From the NCBI GenBank assembly GCA_000151295.1, contig GG745345.1, forward strand, positions 573,104-628,241: DNA of 55,138 bases, given 5' to 3'. Source of the stretch: Allomyces macrogynus ATCC 38327 (lineage: Eukaryota; Blastocladiomycota; Blastocladiomycetes; Blastocladiales; Blastocladiaceae). The translations under genes and the position numbers were made by a program. Below, piece by piece: positions 1 through 11,154 of this stretch. Under the pieces are notes generated by a model. The model saw nothing but the letters and a program-made list of their open reading frames with translations, had not been told where the DNA came from and made no database searches. Within the stretch, counting starts at the first letter, position 1. Each line of letters starts with the position of its first letter.

Positions 1-809
1 CGGTTTGAGCAGCAGCAGCTGATGCCTCTGTCGCTGTCACCGTCGGTGTCAGTCGTCGATCCCGCGCGGGTCGCGGAACTCGAGCCGGCCGTGACCGCCG
101 CCGACGCAACGCGGTTGGCGGATTTGGCGGCGATGCGCGACCAGTTCCATGTGTTGCATGAACGCGCGCTCGCGCAGTTGCGCGCGCCGCTCGAGGCGGC
201 CGTGCGCGAGCGGGTCGCGATGCAGGCGCAGTTGCGCCATTTGCAGGCTGAGCTTGATGCGGCCAAGGCGCTCGCCAAGGACCAGCGCGTTAAGGCGCGC
301 GCCGCGCTCGAGAAGATGCGCAACCGGTGCCGCGGGACGCTGCAGCAGGTCAAGGATGAGGTAGTGGAGAGCAAGCGCAAAGGTACCGACCTACACTTTA
401 CTGGCTGGTTCGTCGACTGGATGATGTGCTTCGAAGAAACTGACCTTAACGCGTCCACGAACGTAGCCCAAATCCACATGGAAGAAGAATGGAAACGCAG
501 AAAACAGAAAATTGAGGAAGAATGCCGGCAACGGTACGTTGGCCGACCGCGATCCGGTCGAGCGAGTGCATGCAAGTCGTGAACGACGCTCACAGTTCAT
601 CCCCCATCCCCAGTATCACGAAGATGCAGCAGGATTTCCAGCACGAGCTCGAGTTCCGCGACCAGCAGCTGCGGTCGGCCATGGCCGCCGTCGATTCGGC
701 TGCAACCTCGCGGTCCGTGTCCCCGTCGACGGTGCTGGCCACGACCAAGGCGCCCGTTCGACGTCTCAGTCGGTCGCAGGCGGTGCGGACCGCGCGTAGT
801 GTCGAGTGA
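1..809 (+). CDS. 3' end of a coiled-coil protein gene (5' truncated by window edge)
   Basis: The reading frame is open from the first base, so the gene starts outside the window. The proposed exons are 1-382, 467-533 and 596-809, with stop TGA at 807-809. The exon 2 donor is GTACGT at 534, and phases 2 and 1 join correctly to the last exon (an acceptor at 613 would fit equally well). The first intron, 383-466, is 84 nt and has no stop in frame; it is called an intron because it starts with GTACCG, has a CTGAC branch-like site, ends in TAG, and would otherwise insert a hydrophobic stretch into a charged helix. The protein is rich in Glu, Gln, Arg and Ala with heptad-like spacing (for example MEEEWKRRKQKIEEE and MQQDFQHELEFRDQQLR), then a Ser/Arg-rich tail. 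I do not recognise the family. Confidence 0.6.
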
Positions 810-1314
810 ACGATGCGAGCGAGCGTAGTGGGGGAAGGTAGCGACAAATGGGTACCGGGTCGACTTTGGAGAGACTGGCGAGGACTCCTTTTCTGGCATT
901 TCTGGGACTTGTGGTTGACGTTTATTTATTCCCGTGGCGCCTTCCCAACAGACTGGCCCGGTTCTCACCATTTGTGTCGTGCCGGTTCGTCGTCTCTCCT
1001 CTCTTTTCCTCGCGCGATACCAACGTCGATGCTCCCGGGGGCTTGAGTTGTCTCGGATGGTTGCTGTATCTTTTTGCCAAATGCGCGTTTTGGTTGCCTG
1101 GTTTGTGTCGAGTTTGCCGAGCCAAGTTCGAGGGGAGAGTCTGCCCGCGAATCGCGTTTCTGATTAGCGGGATTTTGACCAGCTCTCCAGATCGCCCCTC
1201 GATTGCTTTGGCTCGTTTAGAAATTGCCCATCGAAAACAACGCAGAAAAAAATAATGGTTTCTTGTTTATCGTTTTACACCGCGACGTCACTGCTCCTCA
1301 TGCCCCACCGCGCG
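810..1314. other. Convergent intergenic region
   Basis: This is about 500 nt between the stop of the upstream + gene and the stop of HOP2 on the - strand. It is T-richer than the flanking coding DNA and has only short open frames without recognisable content. It most likely holds the two 3' UTRs. Confidence 0.5.
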
Positions 1315-2393
1315 TCATGCTCCCACGCGGCGCTTCTTGCTCGCCGCCGCGCCCTTGCCCACGACCGGTGGTGCACGGCCCTTACCCTTCCTGCTCTCCG
1401 CCGCCGGCGGCACGACCTCCGGGATACTCGCGAGCTCCACGCCCACCATTTCATCGGTCTCGATCCCGAGCTCGTCCATGAGTTCGACGGGTTTTCGCGG
1501 CAAATTTTCGGTGATCAGGTCCCACATGTCCTTGAACATGCGCCGACGCTTCACCCAGGCCTTGCGCATGGTCGCGTGCCGCGTCATGGCGGCGGCACGG
1601 TCAGCGGCGGTCACGAGGGGCTCGCCGTCGCCCTCAGCAGCTCGGCGGAGCGAGGTCAGCCGTGATTCGGCCGCATCGTTGGCGTCGGTCATGACCGCGA
1701 CTTGGACGGCGAGGTCGGTGGTGGGGAGGAACGCGTTGAGGGTGGCGAGTTCTGGAGCCAAGTCCATGTTTCGGGTGAGCGGAAAGGATTCGGAATGGAG
1801 GCGGGTGGGTGGGTGGGTGGGTGGAGAGGACGCACAGACCCTTTGACATGGACGTGATTGCGGCCTTGAGCTCGTCAGCCTTGCCCGACAGATCCGTGAT
1901 CTCCTGGTCCATATTCGCGAGGTCGTCAGGCGACGCTGCGTCGTCATTGTTCTGGAGTTGAAGCCGAGTGAGTCCAACATGTCTCAGCGCGTCGCGACTG
2001 GACTAGCGTCGACGAACGCACTTGGAGCGGGAAGTAAATTGACGACTTGCCAAACGTTTTGCAGGTAATCTCGCCACGGTCGGCCAGCGTCGCAAGCGTC
2101 TTGGAGACGATCGTCTTGGAGACAGTATTGCGCAGGCCTGTGGCGACGTCGGCTGGAATGTGGAGCATGAAGTCAGTCTCGTCTTCAAGCTCATTATCGT
2201 GACGCACGCGAGAGATCTGTACTCGCGCCAAACGGGCTGTTGTTGCGCGTGAGGTACTCGAGAATGAGCTGCTCGGCTATGGAACAAGGCATGCACCGGT
2301 CAGGCCGAGTTGTTGGGCATGAGTCGGTAGGCGCGCGCACGTACGGTCGCCATCGGCGGCCGACGCGCTGCCGGATTTGCGCTTGGGCGGCAT
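1315..2393 (-). CDS. HOP2: Hop2/PSMC3IP meiotic homologous-pairing protein
   Basis: This encodes the Hop2 subunit of the Hop2-Mnd1 complex, which helps Dmc1 and Rad51 carry out strand invasion in meiosis. Exons on the - strand are 2393-2345, 2276-2223, 2152-2022, 1951-1840 and 1751-1315. Phases agree at every junction and give 260 aa, about the usual family length. The N-terminal winged helix is clear (EQLILEYLTRNNSPFGA then KTIVSKTLATLADRG, and KSSIYFPLQ). It is followed by a coiled coil (MDQEITDLSGKADELKAAI) and the family's C-terminal motif around DELGIETDE, preceded by WVKRRRMFKDMWDLI. The C-terminus ends in a basic tail. The last intron (1752-1839) contains a run of GGGT repeats on the + strand. 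The start at 2393 gives a Lys-rich MPPKRKSG N-terminus in exon 1. It is divergent from the DUF707 gene at 2889. Confidence 0.9.
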
Positions 2394-2462
2394 CGTGCAG
2401 GTTGGGTCGTGCGTGGTGCTGCTGGGCGGTGCGCTTGGGATAGCCGGATCGTGCTTGGTGCA

Positions 2463-2510
<48 letters not shown>

Positions 2511-2888
2511 GTCGTTAGGCGGGCGGCTGCAGCAACTTGGCCGAGATGGGCCTGCTCGTTTCAGTCTCCGTGTCGGGTGTCCACATCAACGCCGGCACTC
2601 GCGGGAGTCACTGCCGAAGCGTCGTGACAAGCACGCGCCTCCACGTGTGTCCGCGCGAGACAGCGCGAGACGTGTTAGCAGCGCTCCCAGCTTGGCCAGG
2701 GGCGCCGCCGGCAGCGTCTCGCGCGCGACTGGCGCTGCACGGCGACGCTGCGGACGCGGCACCGATCTTCACTGCCCACCACTCTGTGCACGAACACCGC
2801 ACCAGCAAGCTCTGGCCGGCCCGTGACATTCAAAACCGGCCGCGCAAACGCAGGTTCATGATCACCAAGACGGCCAACTGTCGCGAAA
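2394..2888. promoter_or_regulatory. Divergent promoter region between HOP2 and DUF707 gene L1
   Basis: These 495 nt separate two start codons pointing away from each other, so both promoters should lie here. The region holds a TCG trinucleotide repeat (2464-2515). Long open frames cross it but are low-complexity by-products of the repeat and the high GC. I see no convincing TATA box. Confidence 0.45.
2464..2515. repeat. (TCG)n microsatellite
   Basis: About 17 tandem TCG units with one CCG interruption. It lies between HOP2 and the DUF707 gene and is not part of either coding model. Confidence 0.9.
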
Positions 2889-4490
2889 ATGACTAGCCCA
2901 ACTCCGACCACTCTCTTTGCGCGCACCAAGCGCGCTCTCTCCATTGCCGTCGACGCACGCGGCACCTCCACGTCGCTGCCGCTCGCATCTCCGACGCCGA
3001 AATGGCCCACCGGGGCGCCTTGGTCTCGTGTTCGCTTGCGGCGGCGGACCGTGATGCGTGCGGCCGTCTTCGTGCTCGTCCTGATCACGTTCGTCGCGGT
3101 CTCCCGACTGACTGCGCCATGGTCGCAGGATTATCACGGCCCCTCGGTCGCTGACGACGTGCACGAGTCAAGCCCGTTAGCGAGGCCTGCGAAACGGAGG
3201 CGTACCAGCCGCGCTACGCGCGCCAACCCGACCCGTCGACGTGCCGCTCCAGGACCAGGCGCGGTTTCATGGGAGGATGCTGACACGGGTCAGCTCGTCG
3301 CGGCGGCCTTGGCTCTAGCCGACGAGAAAGTCGCGGTCGTCATCAAGTCCAGCCCACAACTCTCCCCCGCGCTGCCAGTAACCGCGACTCGCACCAAGGC
3401 GCCGGGCCTGCTCGCCATTCCAGTCGGATCCAAGTCTCGCGCCAATGTCGCGCCGCTCCTCGCTCAGTTCCGCCGCGACGCGTTCGAATGCATTCTGTTT
3501 CACTATGAACCCGCCAACGTCGACGACACGACGCAGTGGGCCGCCGACGTGCCGCACTACAAGGACTGCGTCACGGTGCGTGTGCCGGGCCAGACCAAGT
3601 TCTGGTTTGCGAAACGGTTCCTGACGCCCGACACGCTCGGCACCGCCTACGACTACCTGTTCCTGTGGGACGACGACGCGGCGCTGCCGACACCCGAATG
3701 GTCGGCGCTCGCCATGGTGCACGTCCTGCAACGATACCACATCCACGTCGCGCAGCCCGCCCTGCTCTCGGGCGTGCCCAACAAGCCGCAGGCGCACCTC
3801 GTCAAGTGGCACGCGCCATCCGGCGCCCCCGTGCCGTCGCCCGCGAGGTTCACCAACTTTGTCGAAGTCATGTTCCCAATCTACTCGACGGAGGCCTGGC
3901 GCGCGTGCGCGTGGTCGGCACTACCCTACGACGGCCGGTCCTACTGGGGCGCCGATAACGCCATGTACCCGCTGTGCGTCGCGCGCGGGTATTGCCGGTT
4001 CGCGGTCGTCGACGCGCTGCCCGTCCACCACCGCGACGCGCGCCGGCTCGTGCAGGACCAACGCACCAACGTGCGCGAAATGTTCGAGTACCTCAACCGC
4101 GTCTGGCGCGCCGTGTGCCATGCGCCCAAGGACGCGCCAACCGAAGTCGCGCAGATTTGTGCGTATTTCACACGCCGTGGGCCAGGGGCTGGACCGCTTG
4201 CGTTCCGCGCGGTGAGGGACGTGGTGCCCGTGCTCGACTCGGTGTCGCTGACGTGTCCGGACGCGGCGTATTGGCCGAATACGGCGAGTAAACCGTGGTG
4301 GGGGCCCGGGCGCGGGCCGGCACGGGTTGGTGGCGAGGGGGCGGCGCGGGTGAAAGTAGTCAAGGTGGAGGATGACGTCGAGAGTGTGCCGGGACTGGAC
4401 GGGGAGGAGGACTTGGGTTCACGCGTGGACGGGCGTGGGACCACGCAAAAAGGGACGACTTGGGATGCCTTCGGTGACGTTCAGCCTTGA
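2889..4490 (+). CDS. DUF707 family type II membrane protein, copy L1 (intronless)
   Basis: A 533-aa protein of the DUF707 family (Pfam PF05212), whose function is unproven; many members are plant proteins. There is a Ser/Thr/Arg-rich cytosolic N-terminus, a membrane anchor at about residues 57-73 preceded by RLRRRTVMR, a basic stem, then the DUF707 domain from about residue 170 (GLLAIPVGSKSRANVAPLL). Family landmarks are CILFHYE, QTKFWFAKRFLTP, YDYLFLWDDDAALP, IHVAQPAL, NFVEVMFP, YWGADNAMYPLC and YCRFAVVDALPVHHRDARR. The order aromatic-x-x-DDD after an FAKRF block recalls the DxD metal site of GT-A glycosyltransferases; a Golgi glycosyltransferase role is inference. It has no introns, unlike the other four copies here. 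Its C-terminal tail of about 80 residues is acidic and unique. Confidence 0.88.
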   Translation: MTSPTPTTLFARTKRALSIAVDARGTSTSLPLASPTPKWPTGAPWSRVRLRRRTVMRAAVFVLVLITFVAVSRLTAPWSQDYHGPSVADDVHESSPLARPAKRRRTSRATRANPTRRRAAPGPGAVSWEDADTGQLVAAALALADEKVAVVIKSSPQLSPALPVTATRTKAPGLLAIPVGSKSRANVAPLLAQFRRDAFECILFHYEPANVDDTTQWAADVPHYKDCVTVRVPGQTKFWFAKRFLTPDTLGTAYDYLFLWDDDAALPTPEWSALAMVHVLQRYHIHVAQPALLSGVPNKPQAHLVKWHAPSGAPVPSPARFTNFVEVMFPIYSTEAWRACAWSALPYDGRSYWGADNAMYPLCVARGYCRFAVVDALPVHHRDARRLVQDQRTNVREMFEYLNRVWRAVCHAPKDAPTEVAQICAYFTRRGPGAGPLAFRAVRDVVPVLDSVSLTCPDAAYWPNTASKPWWGPGRGPARVGGEGAARVKVVKVEDDVESVPGLDGEEDLGSRVDGRGTTQKGTTWDAFGDVQP

Positions 4491-4740
4491 GCAGCGCGGA
4501 AATGAAACAAGTCTCTTCGGTGACCAATTCCACGTTCACATGAGACCCTCTGACTCACTTGCAGTACTTTGCCTGCAACAATCGAACCTCTCAGCAAAGA
4601 CACGACGACCATCACCGCTTCCCGCGATCACCAGCAGTCGCGACTCCGTCTGACATGCTTGATTTGGACCCGCGAGGTGTGACCCCACCCTGGCGACCTG
4701 CTTATTTTTGTAATTCACTGACGCCCAACCCGGCCGCTTT

Positions 4741-5944
4741 GTCCGGCGATTTCTTGCTTGGCAACGTCGTTGCAGTTGTGGACATGAGCAAAAACCCCAA
4801 ATGGACTCTCCCGATCGCGACCAAGATTCTCGGCAATATTCCTGATAAATCTGACCTCACGTTTGTCTGTTTCCGGCACTCTCGTCGAGGTCTTCAAAGT
4901 GGAGTCGCTTTCGCATGTCGATGCCGTTCCTCGGAATCCTCGTGCTTGCCCCTTTGCTTCTAACTCCAGGATCGTTCCTGTGCCAACCTATTTTGGGCAC
5001 GTTTCCGGCCCTGCGACGACTCTACCCGCACATGATTGGTTTCACGGATTCGCATTTTGCGGCGTTTGTGCAGTTTACCTCGCTCCGCGAGCTCGTCCTG
5101 ACAGGCGAAATTTGGGCCAGCAATTTCCTCGAAGATGCAACCCATGACGCTCTGGCAGAACCTGTGGATGCCGTTGTGGAGCGCACGCTGGAAGTCTCAG
5201 CATTGACTGTGGACATGTTTACCTCACAGCCATTGTTTTCCGGAATGGCACCAATGGTCGTCACTTGGTTCTTGCGCCGCGCTTGCGCCGCCAAGTTTGT
5301 GTTATTTTCAAGGGCCATAAATATCGCATTTCCGCTTGGCGCGGCTCACCTTGGGGTGGAGAGCTTCGAATTCCACCAAGTCGTGGTCAGGGTACGATCG
5401 GCTTCTCTCCCCCAAATCAATGGTCAATGCCGGATTGCTGATTAGTTGTGCTTTTCCCACGTCACTTGTCCAGCCGGAAAACTTGGCCGAACATGGCTGC
5501 ACGCTCCGCTCTGTTCGGTTGGACCAGTGCCGGCTGACGTTGCCCATGGACCAACCCGAGCACGGTTCAGCGCAGATCCAGCTCGGTTATCTCGTGTTGC
5601 TCGCTCTCCACCATGTCAATGCTAACCAAAATGCCGTCACAGGGCTCACCTGCATCCTCGCCGCCGCTGCTCCCACGATCCGTGACCTGACGCTTTCAGT
5701 GGTGCCCGATACGGTCTTGGAGGCGGTCGCGAAAATGCTCAACACCGTGCAGCACCTGTGTCGCATCTCGCTCGTGAATCTAGCGGCATTGCCGCTCGAC
5801 GTGCAGGTCCCGGACCTTGTGACAGTGGCACGCGTCCGACGCCCTTCCGAGGAGCGAGAAATGTGCGCGACGGCCATGCCCTCGTTTTTGTCAGGAGCAG
5901 ATGAGGGGGGTTGTGCTTGTTGTCGTGCCGGGTGGTCAAGTTGA
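4741..5944 (+). pseudogene. Degenerate F-box/LRR-like gene
   Basis: Three overlapping + strand frames carry consecutive pieces of one LRR-like protein. An F-box-like start (LPIATKILGNIPDKSDL) lies near 4795-4860. LRR-type strands such as FPALRRLYPHMIG and LRELVLTGEIW lie in the frame at 4915-5445, and GCTLRSVRLDQCRLTLP, TIRDLTLSVVP and LCRISLVNLAALPLD lie in the frame at 5450-5944. The frames differ and the possible intron at 5389-5446 does not restore phase, so frameshifts are likely. Other relics of this type appear elsewhere in the window, which suggests a large, fast-turning family. No function is claimed. An unrecognised multi-intron gene remains possible. Confidence 0.4.
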
Positions 5945-6090
5945 GGATGGCGAGAATGGTGCGCCGTGATAGACATGTGGTCACAGCAGGCAAGGAAATA
6001 TATTTGCGCTGGCCATGAAGGGGCAAACATCAAACTACAAACGCATCCCAGTTTGGTCCACTTATTTCGCAATTTGTTATTTTGTAAATG

Positions 6091-6650
6091 TCAAGCTGTA
6101 GTTTCGAAGGACAGACTCGATCCAAACATGACTTGGCCGCCAAACATGTAATCACACTCATGCACTCTTGTCACCAGCGGGCAGGTCACTCTAACAATCG
6201 TGAAGGACAATTCCATCGAACACAATTTTGGAGGCAAACAGACTGCAGAGAAGCGGCGCAAATTAACGGCAACACTATCAAAATATTCACTAGACAAAAG
6301 CAATGAGGTGTTAACCGGCAGCGTCGTATTAACCGGCAGCGTCGTATTCACCGGCAGCGTCGTATTAATCGGCAGCGTCGTATTAACCGGCAGCGTCGTA
6401 TTAACCGGCAGCGTCGTATTAACCGACAGCGTCGTATTGACATTCATGGGAGCGTCGTGTTGCCGAGCGTCGTGTTGCCGAGCGTCGAATTATAGAGCAG
6501 CGTCGAGTTCATGGCCTCGAGCAGGGTCGAGTTCGAAACAGACAGGGTTGAATTGGCCAGCGTTTCGTTGGAGGCCGGCATGGCTGCCAGCGTGGGGACC
6601 GCCAACGCAAGAAGGGCGAAAAGGCTGAAAAACGGAACCATTCGCGCCAT
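6091..6650 (-). CDS. Secreted Asn-Thr repeat protein, frame interrupted
   Basis: The start at 6650 gives a clear signal peptide (MVPFFSLFALLALAVPTLA) followed by short repeats rich in N-glycosylation sequons (NSTL, NTTL). This frame stops at TGA 6446-6444 after 68 aa. The next frame, overlapping by 4 nt, continues the same theme as seven hexapeptides of the type NTTLPV, encoded by an 18-nt repeat, and runs to a stop at 6091. One extra base near 6447 would join the two frames, so a single-base deletion or assembly error is likely. If the short form is real it is a 68-aa secreted peptide. A TATA-like box lies about 90 nt upstream. A wall or surface role is a guess from composition. Confidence 0.55.
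6311..6436. repeat. 18-nt minisatellite, seven copies
   Basis: Seven head-to-tail copies of an 18-mer (consensus TTAACCGGCAGCGTCGTA on the + strand) with single-base variants in copies 3, 4 and 7. On the - strand each unit encodes six residues, NTTLPV, with one glycosylation sequon. The multiple-of-three length keeps the frame when copy number changes. Confidence 0.95.
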
Positions 6651-6735
6651 AGTCAGTGCAAATGGTTCTGAACGGGGGAGCAGGCCTACTTGGGTAGGGG
6701 TGGGGAGCAAGCGAGAACGAGGGGGTCGTCTGTCC

Positions 6736-6742
6736 ATTTATA
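6736..6742 (-). promoter_or_regulatory. TATA-like box of the Asn-Thr repeat gene
   Basis: TATAAAT on the - strand, 86-92 nt upstream of the ATG at 6650. It stands out in GC-rich surroundings and is at a reasonable distance for a core promoter. Confidence 0.45.
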
Positions 6743-7305
6743 GGCCGCTTCGCCATACATGGCGATCAGTTTTTGATCGCGAGGCGGCACAGAGGATTCC
6801 TCGCGGGACTGCACCATCGACGGGCGCGCGAGTCCGGGGCCCAGTCCTCCCACACTCGCAATCCAGTTCCGGCAGGGTCTTGCAACTTCCGGTGACGAAA
6901 GAGGCGTGATCGCGCACAGGATGCACGCGCGCGTTCGCTCGCAAGGCGGCACCCATGCGCGCACAGTATGTGTGCGCAGTCAAGGTATGGGCGAGTATGG
7001 GCGGTCCAAATCCCAGTCAGCTTGAGCGCGGAAAGGGGAGGGTTGTCCGTGGAGAATATGCACAAGCGCACCACGTCACACTCTCGATCGCTCGAACATG
7101 TCCACCAGATGCGCACAATCAATATTTTCTCGTGCACTTCTATGAGCCGCCAGCTTGCCACGAATCCGTGCTCCTCCGCCGCCAGTACCCGCAAAATGAT
7201 GCAACTCATTGACGAGGATGAGATCAACGAGTTTGAAGACTTTGTTGCCGATATCAGTCTGTTCTCAGTCTCATTCAACTTATTCTCGCCAAACAATCCT
7301 GCACG
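6743..7305. other. Divergent intergenic region
   Basis: Between the Asn-Thr repeat gene (-) and the TPR gene (+). Several open frames cross it on both strands, but none has recognisable domains or consistent composition. I see no gene. Confidence 0.4.
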
Positions 7306-9479
7306 ATGCTCATCAAGATGCCTTGTCTAGCCTCGAAAATGGACAAGATTATGAAGGGCGATCCCGTTCCGGAACTCGACGCGCTTCCTTCAAATCACCC
7401 TTCAGCCGCTACGGTCGGATTTGGCCCTTGCGTCGATCCAACCACTATGACCAAGGTCGCCGAGACCACTGTCGCGGAATGGCAAGTTCCACCGGCCGCA
7501 ACCCGGCCCGAGGCTCTTCAGGAACCCGTCAAGTCGTCGAGCGGTGGCCTCGTGGGAACCGCATTGCCTCCGAACGGGCCCACTCCTAGTACGGCGTCCA
7601 AAGCCTGCAGGAAACCCGCCACGCGTTTCCTCGACTACTCGAGGTTCGACAAGATCAACCCGGACGCGGTGGACACGGAGGCCGCGCCCAAGGACAAGTC
7701 AGCGGCAGCGCCACTACATTCTGCCACGCCCACCGCGCCGGATCCGCTCAAGTTCAAAATCGAGCGCGTCGTCAAGACCATGACCGACCACTCGGACCGC
7801 GGCACCGCCGCCGCGACGCGCGGCGACTGGTCGACCGCGCGCGATTGCTACCTCGCGGCTGTCGCGTCTTACTTCAAGGACTCGGCGATCCGCGCCAAGG
7901 CCGCCAACATGCCGCTCCGCATGCAGGTGCACCGCGTGCACGCCAATCTCGCGCAGGCGTACTTGCAGCTCGGCGATAGCGAGGCCGCAGCGCTCGCCGC
8001 GCAGACCGTCTTGTCACACTCGCCGCCCTGCTGGAAGGCGCACTGGCGGTACACGCTCGCGTACCGGCGGCTCGTGCGCGAGGGGAAGCGGCCTGTGGCC
8101 GAGTGGGTGGCGGTGGTTGACGCGCTGCGCAAGATCGTGATCGTGCACAAGCCCAAGGATCTACCGCTCGCGCTCGTGCTCAAGGAAGATGCCGACGGTC
8201 GTGCCGAGTTTGGGCTCTCGAAAGTAGGCAGCGGCAAGGATTCGACAGCGCTCGAGAGCGCGAGCGCGGGTTCCAGTGCATCGGCGGCGGAAGCGGCACG
8301 CTCGACGGATCTCGACAACATGCTTCAAACTGCCAAGACCCTGCTCGAGGCCAAGGATATTTTGGCTACACTCGCGTGGCTCGCGTGCACGGCATTTCCG
8401 ACAGTCGAGCGGCACCCCGAAGCGGTGCGCGCACCACTGGATCTGGCCATGTTCCGGCTCGTGACGATGGTTCAGGATGCAACCGAGACGCCGCGCGTTC
8501 TTGCCACGTCGCCCACGTTCGCCGCATGGATCCAGCATGTCTGGGAGACAATGGGTGCCGCTAAACCCGTCGCCACCGCCATCACGAGTCTCATCCGATC
8601 GCCGCTCGGTCGCGACGCGGCGCTACTCACGCGAATGGACGCGGGCACATGGCTGACGGCAGCGGCGCATCATGTGCGAGAACTCTCGGCATTGCCCGTG
8701 GACGCGCACCGATCGGCACTTGTCGATGCCATGTTTGCGCTCTCGACGGCGCTGAAAGTAACGCGGCCGCCATGGGACCTGGTCGAGGCCGTGGCAAACG
8801 CATCGTGGGTCGCGGAGGAGGCCAAGCTCGGAATTCTCGCCAACGTCCTCCGCATGCGACCGGACACGGCGCAGAGCACGGCGCTCGCGGCACTGACGCG
8901 GGTGGTCGAGCGCGGTGCGGTCCACGCGGTGCTGTGGAGCAAGCTCGGGCGGTTGGGTGGATCCGTGCGCGAAGCGCTTGTCCAACGCGCCTCCGAGGCT
9001 GTCGATGCGGCGCGGTCGACGGCGGCGTGGTCGGCGGTCGTGCAGCTCGCCGTCGACGTGCAGGATCAGACCGTGTCGGCAGCGGTGTTGGACGGATTGC
9101 TGGATCGTGCCAGCGATACTATTGTCGATGATGATACGGTGGTGGGCAACGCGGCGCTGCTCGTTGCGCGCGTCAATGTTCCTGCGGCGACGCGGTCCCG
9201 GTGGGCGCGGTTGCTGCTGGATGCACTGCGGATGCGGTACGATGCAGTGCGGCAACGACGCGGCGATCAGGTCAAGGTGTCGGTGGTCGCTGATAACGTG
9301 GCGATTGCGCTGGCCAAGCTGTGTCGGGTGGACGGTACGTGTGCGTGTGCCGCGGCTCGGTGCGCTGAATGTCAACTAACCCGGTGTCCCAACACACAGA
9401 CGATGTGCGGCAGTGGGTACGCGAGAGCGGTGGCATCGAGCTCATGACGTTCTGCGTGCCGCAGGGACCACGATCGTGA
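7306..9479 (+). CDS. TPR-domain protein with a helical-repeat C-terminus
   Basis: Two exons, 7306-9334 and 9400-9479, give 702 aa. The donor GTACGT and a CACACAG acceptor fit phase 1, and splicing replaces a Cys-rich read-through end with DDVRQWVRESGGIELM, which fits the rest of the protein. Residues about 155-280 form TPR-like helices (TRGDWSTARDCYLAAV, HRVHANLAQAYLQLGDSEA, CWKAHWRYTLAYRRL). The rest is Ala/Leu-rich alpha-helical repeat, possibly armadillo-like. TPR first and helical repeats after recalls the UNC-45/She4 myosin chaperones, but I see no decisive UCS motif, so this is only a suggestion. The N-terminal 130 residues look disordered. ATG at 7306 is the first in frame; 7318 is an alternative. 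Confidence 0.7.
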
Positions 9480-11154
9480 GGAACCAGGTGGGCCAAGAGG
9501 ATGCTGGAGAGGCGGACTGACGGATTGTTTTTGCGGTGGAGGATGGGACTGAAACAATGGACTCGTTGGATTTGCGTGAGCATCAGCTGGCAGCACAAAG
9601 CGTCTCGATGTTTCTCAGACAAAGCATGTAGACCCTCACTCCCTTTGGACAACTGTTGTTCAAGTCCGTGGAGGCTCCATCCAGGACCAAAAGATTGCGA
9701 ATTGGTTGACATTGATTGGCAAGTTACAGAGCATCAGCCGAGAGATATGGTGGATGCCACCAGTACGCTTCTGAATATTTGATCACTCACACCATGCTCT
9801 TCGCTCGACCCCCACAAATGCCACCGCGAGCATTGAAATTGATTTGATGCACCCTAGCATCACTGCAAAATGTGTTCAAATCGGCCTTGAGGTTGTTGAG
9901 AAATGACCACCGCCGAACCGCCAACTATGGCGCGAGGGCAGTTCCCACAGCGCCATCGTAATCATTCGACGCGCACCGTTGTAAGAATTCAAATGCGCTA
10001 CTTTTGAGGAGAACATGAGGTGATTTGAGGGTGCTGATTCGTTTGGTCGTCATTTGGCTGGGGTCACAGTTGAAATCGCGGAGTTCGACGGCGGCTGACC
10101 GATGCTGTGGCTGCACCAGCCAAATCACCTACAGCGCCAAACAAGGTGGCAATTCGACGGTATTTAGACAGACCTCAGGAGCCACTGGATCGCGCGCCCC
10201 GTGGGCGCCAGCATTTGGTTGGGCTTTGCACGAAATTGCGACGAGTTGGCAATGAGAACGACCATCCCTGCGGGCTGGTCAGTTCCGGTCTTACATTGGA
10301 GAGGAACCATTGACAGCGTTTCCTCTCGACAGAAGTACGAGTCCTCCCACTTTTTTCAACCGCAATGTTTCCTGACCCATAAGTGACCGCTCCACGAAAC
10401 CACCCGCACCAGTATATTCGAGATCAATACTTTCATCCCATTAGGGCCGAAATGAGACCGCGGGACTTGCCGTTGAGATGGACGAGAGGGCCAAGCGGGC
10501 TCTAGGCTTTGGAGCGCCGCTGTGACACGACTTACCGCCAAGCTTGCGCGATCTCGGTATCGCGAGTGATAAAATGTTTTGCTCATTCAACAAGGCTTTC
10601 GATCATGGTCCTTGGATCCGCGCTCTTCCTCGGTCGCTCCGCTTGCTGGTCATCAATGCCGATCGTCTTCGTCTGCATATGGCACTGATCAGGGATTGAT
10701 TATCCGGCGCGGCCAAAACACTGGCAGCTGCGGTTACGGCTCGAGTATCCCGAATTTGTGAAAAGATATTTATCATTCATTCAGCTCCAATTCGAGGGGT
10801 ACAAGACGTGTGGGTTGAATTAATGAAGAGAACGGGAGAGTGGCCAACAATTGAGAAGCGTCGTGGGCAGCCAAATGTCGTGCAGATGGATCAACTGCGC
10901 GTGAAGCAACAAGGTACGCACGCCATGCGCCGTGGAAGTGGCCCCTTTCGATCATGTCATGCATGGAGTGTATGATGCATTCAGGACCTGCTGCGAGATC
11001 ACAAACGCCAGAACATGTGGGAAAGCCAGAAATTTTGTTGGTTGTACTTTTGAAATCTGTTTGGGAAGCGGATTTGGTTGGAATGAACAAGCAACAGAAA
11101 AAGGAGGTCAGGGGAACTATCGTACAAACAGATCATTCTCCGCCAACAATCACA
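9480..11154. other. Gene-poor region with an LRR-like relic
   Basis: There is no intact gene over 1.7 kb. Around 10570-10700 on the + strand a short frame reads as an LRR-like segment (IRALPRSLRLLVINADRL) ending in a stop, similar in flavour to the locus at 4.7-5.9 kb. The rest has frequent stops on both strands and lower GC than the genes. It is probably a decayed member of the F-box/LRR-like family plus spacer. Confidence 0.35.
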
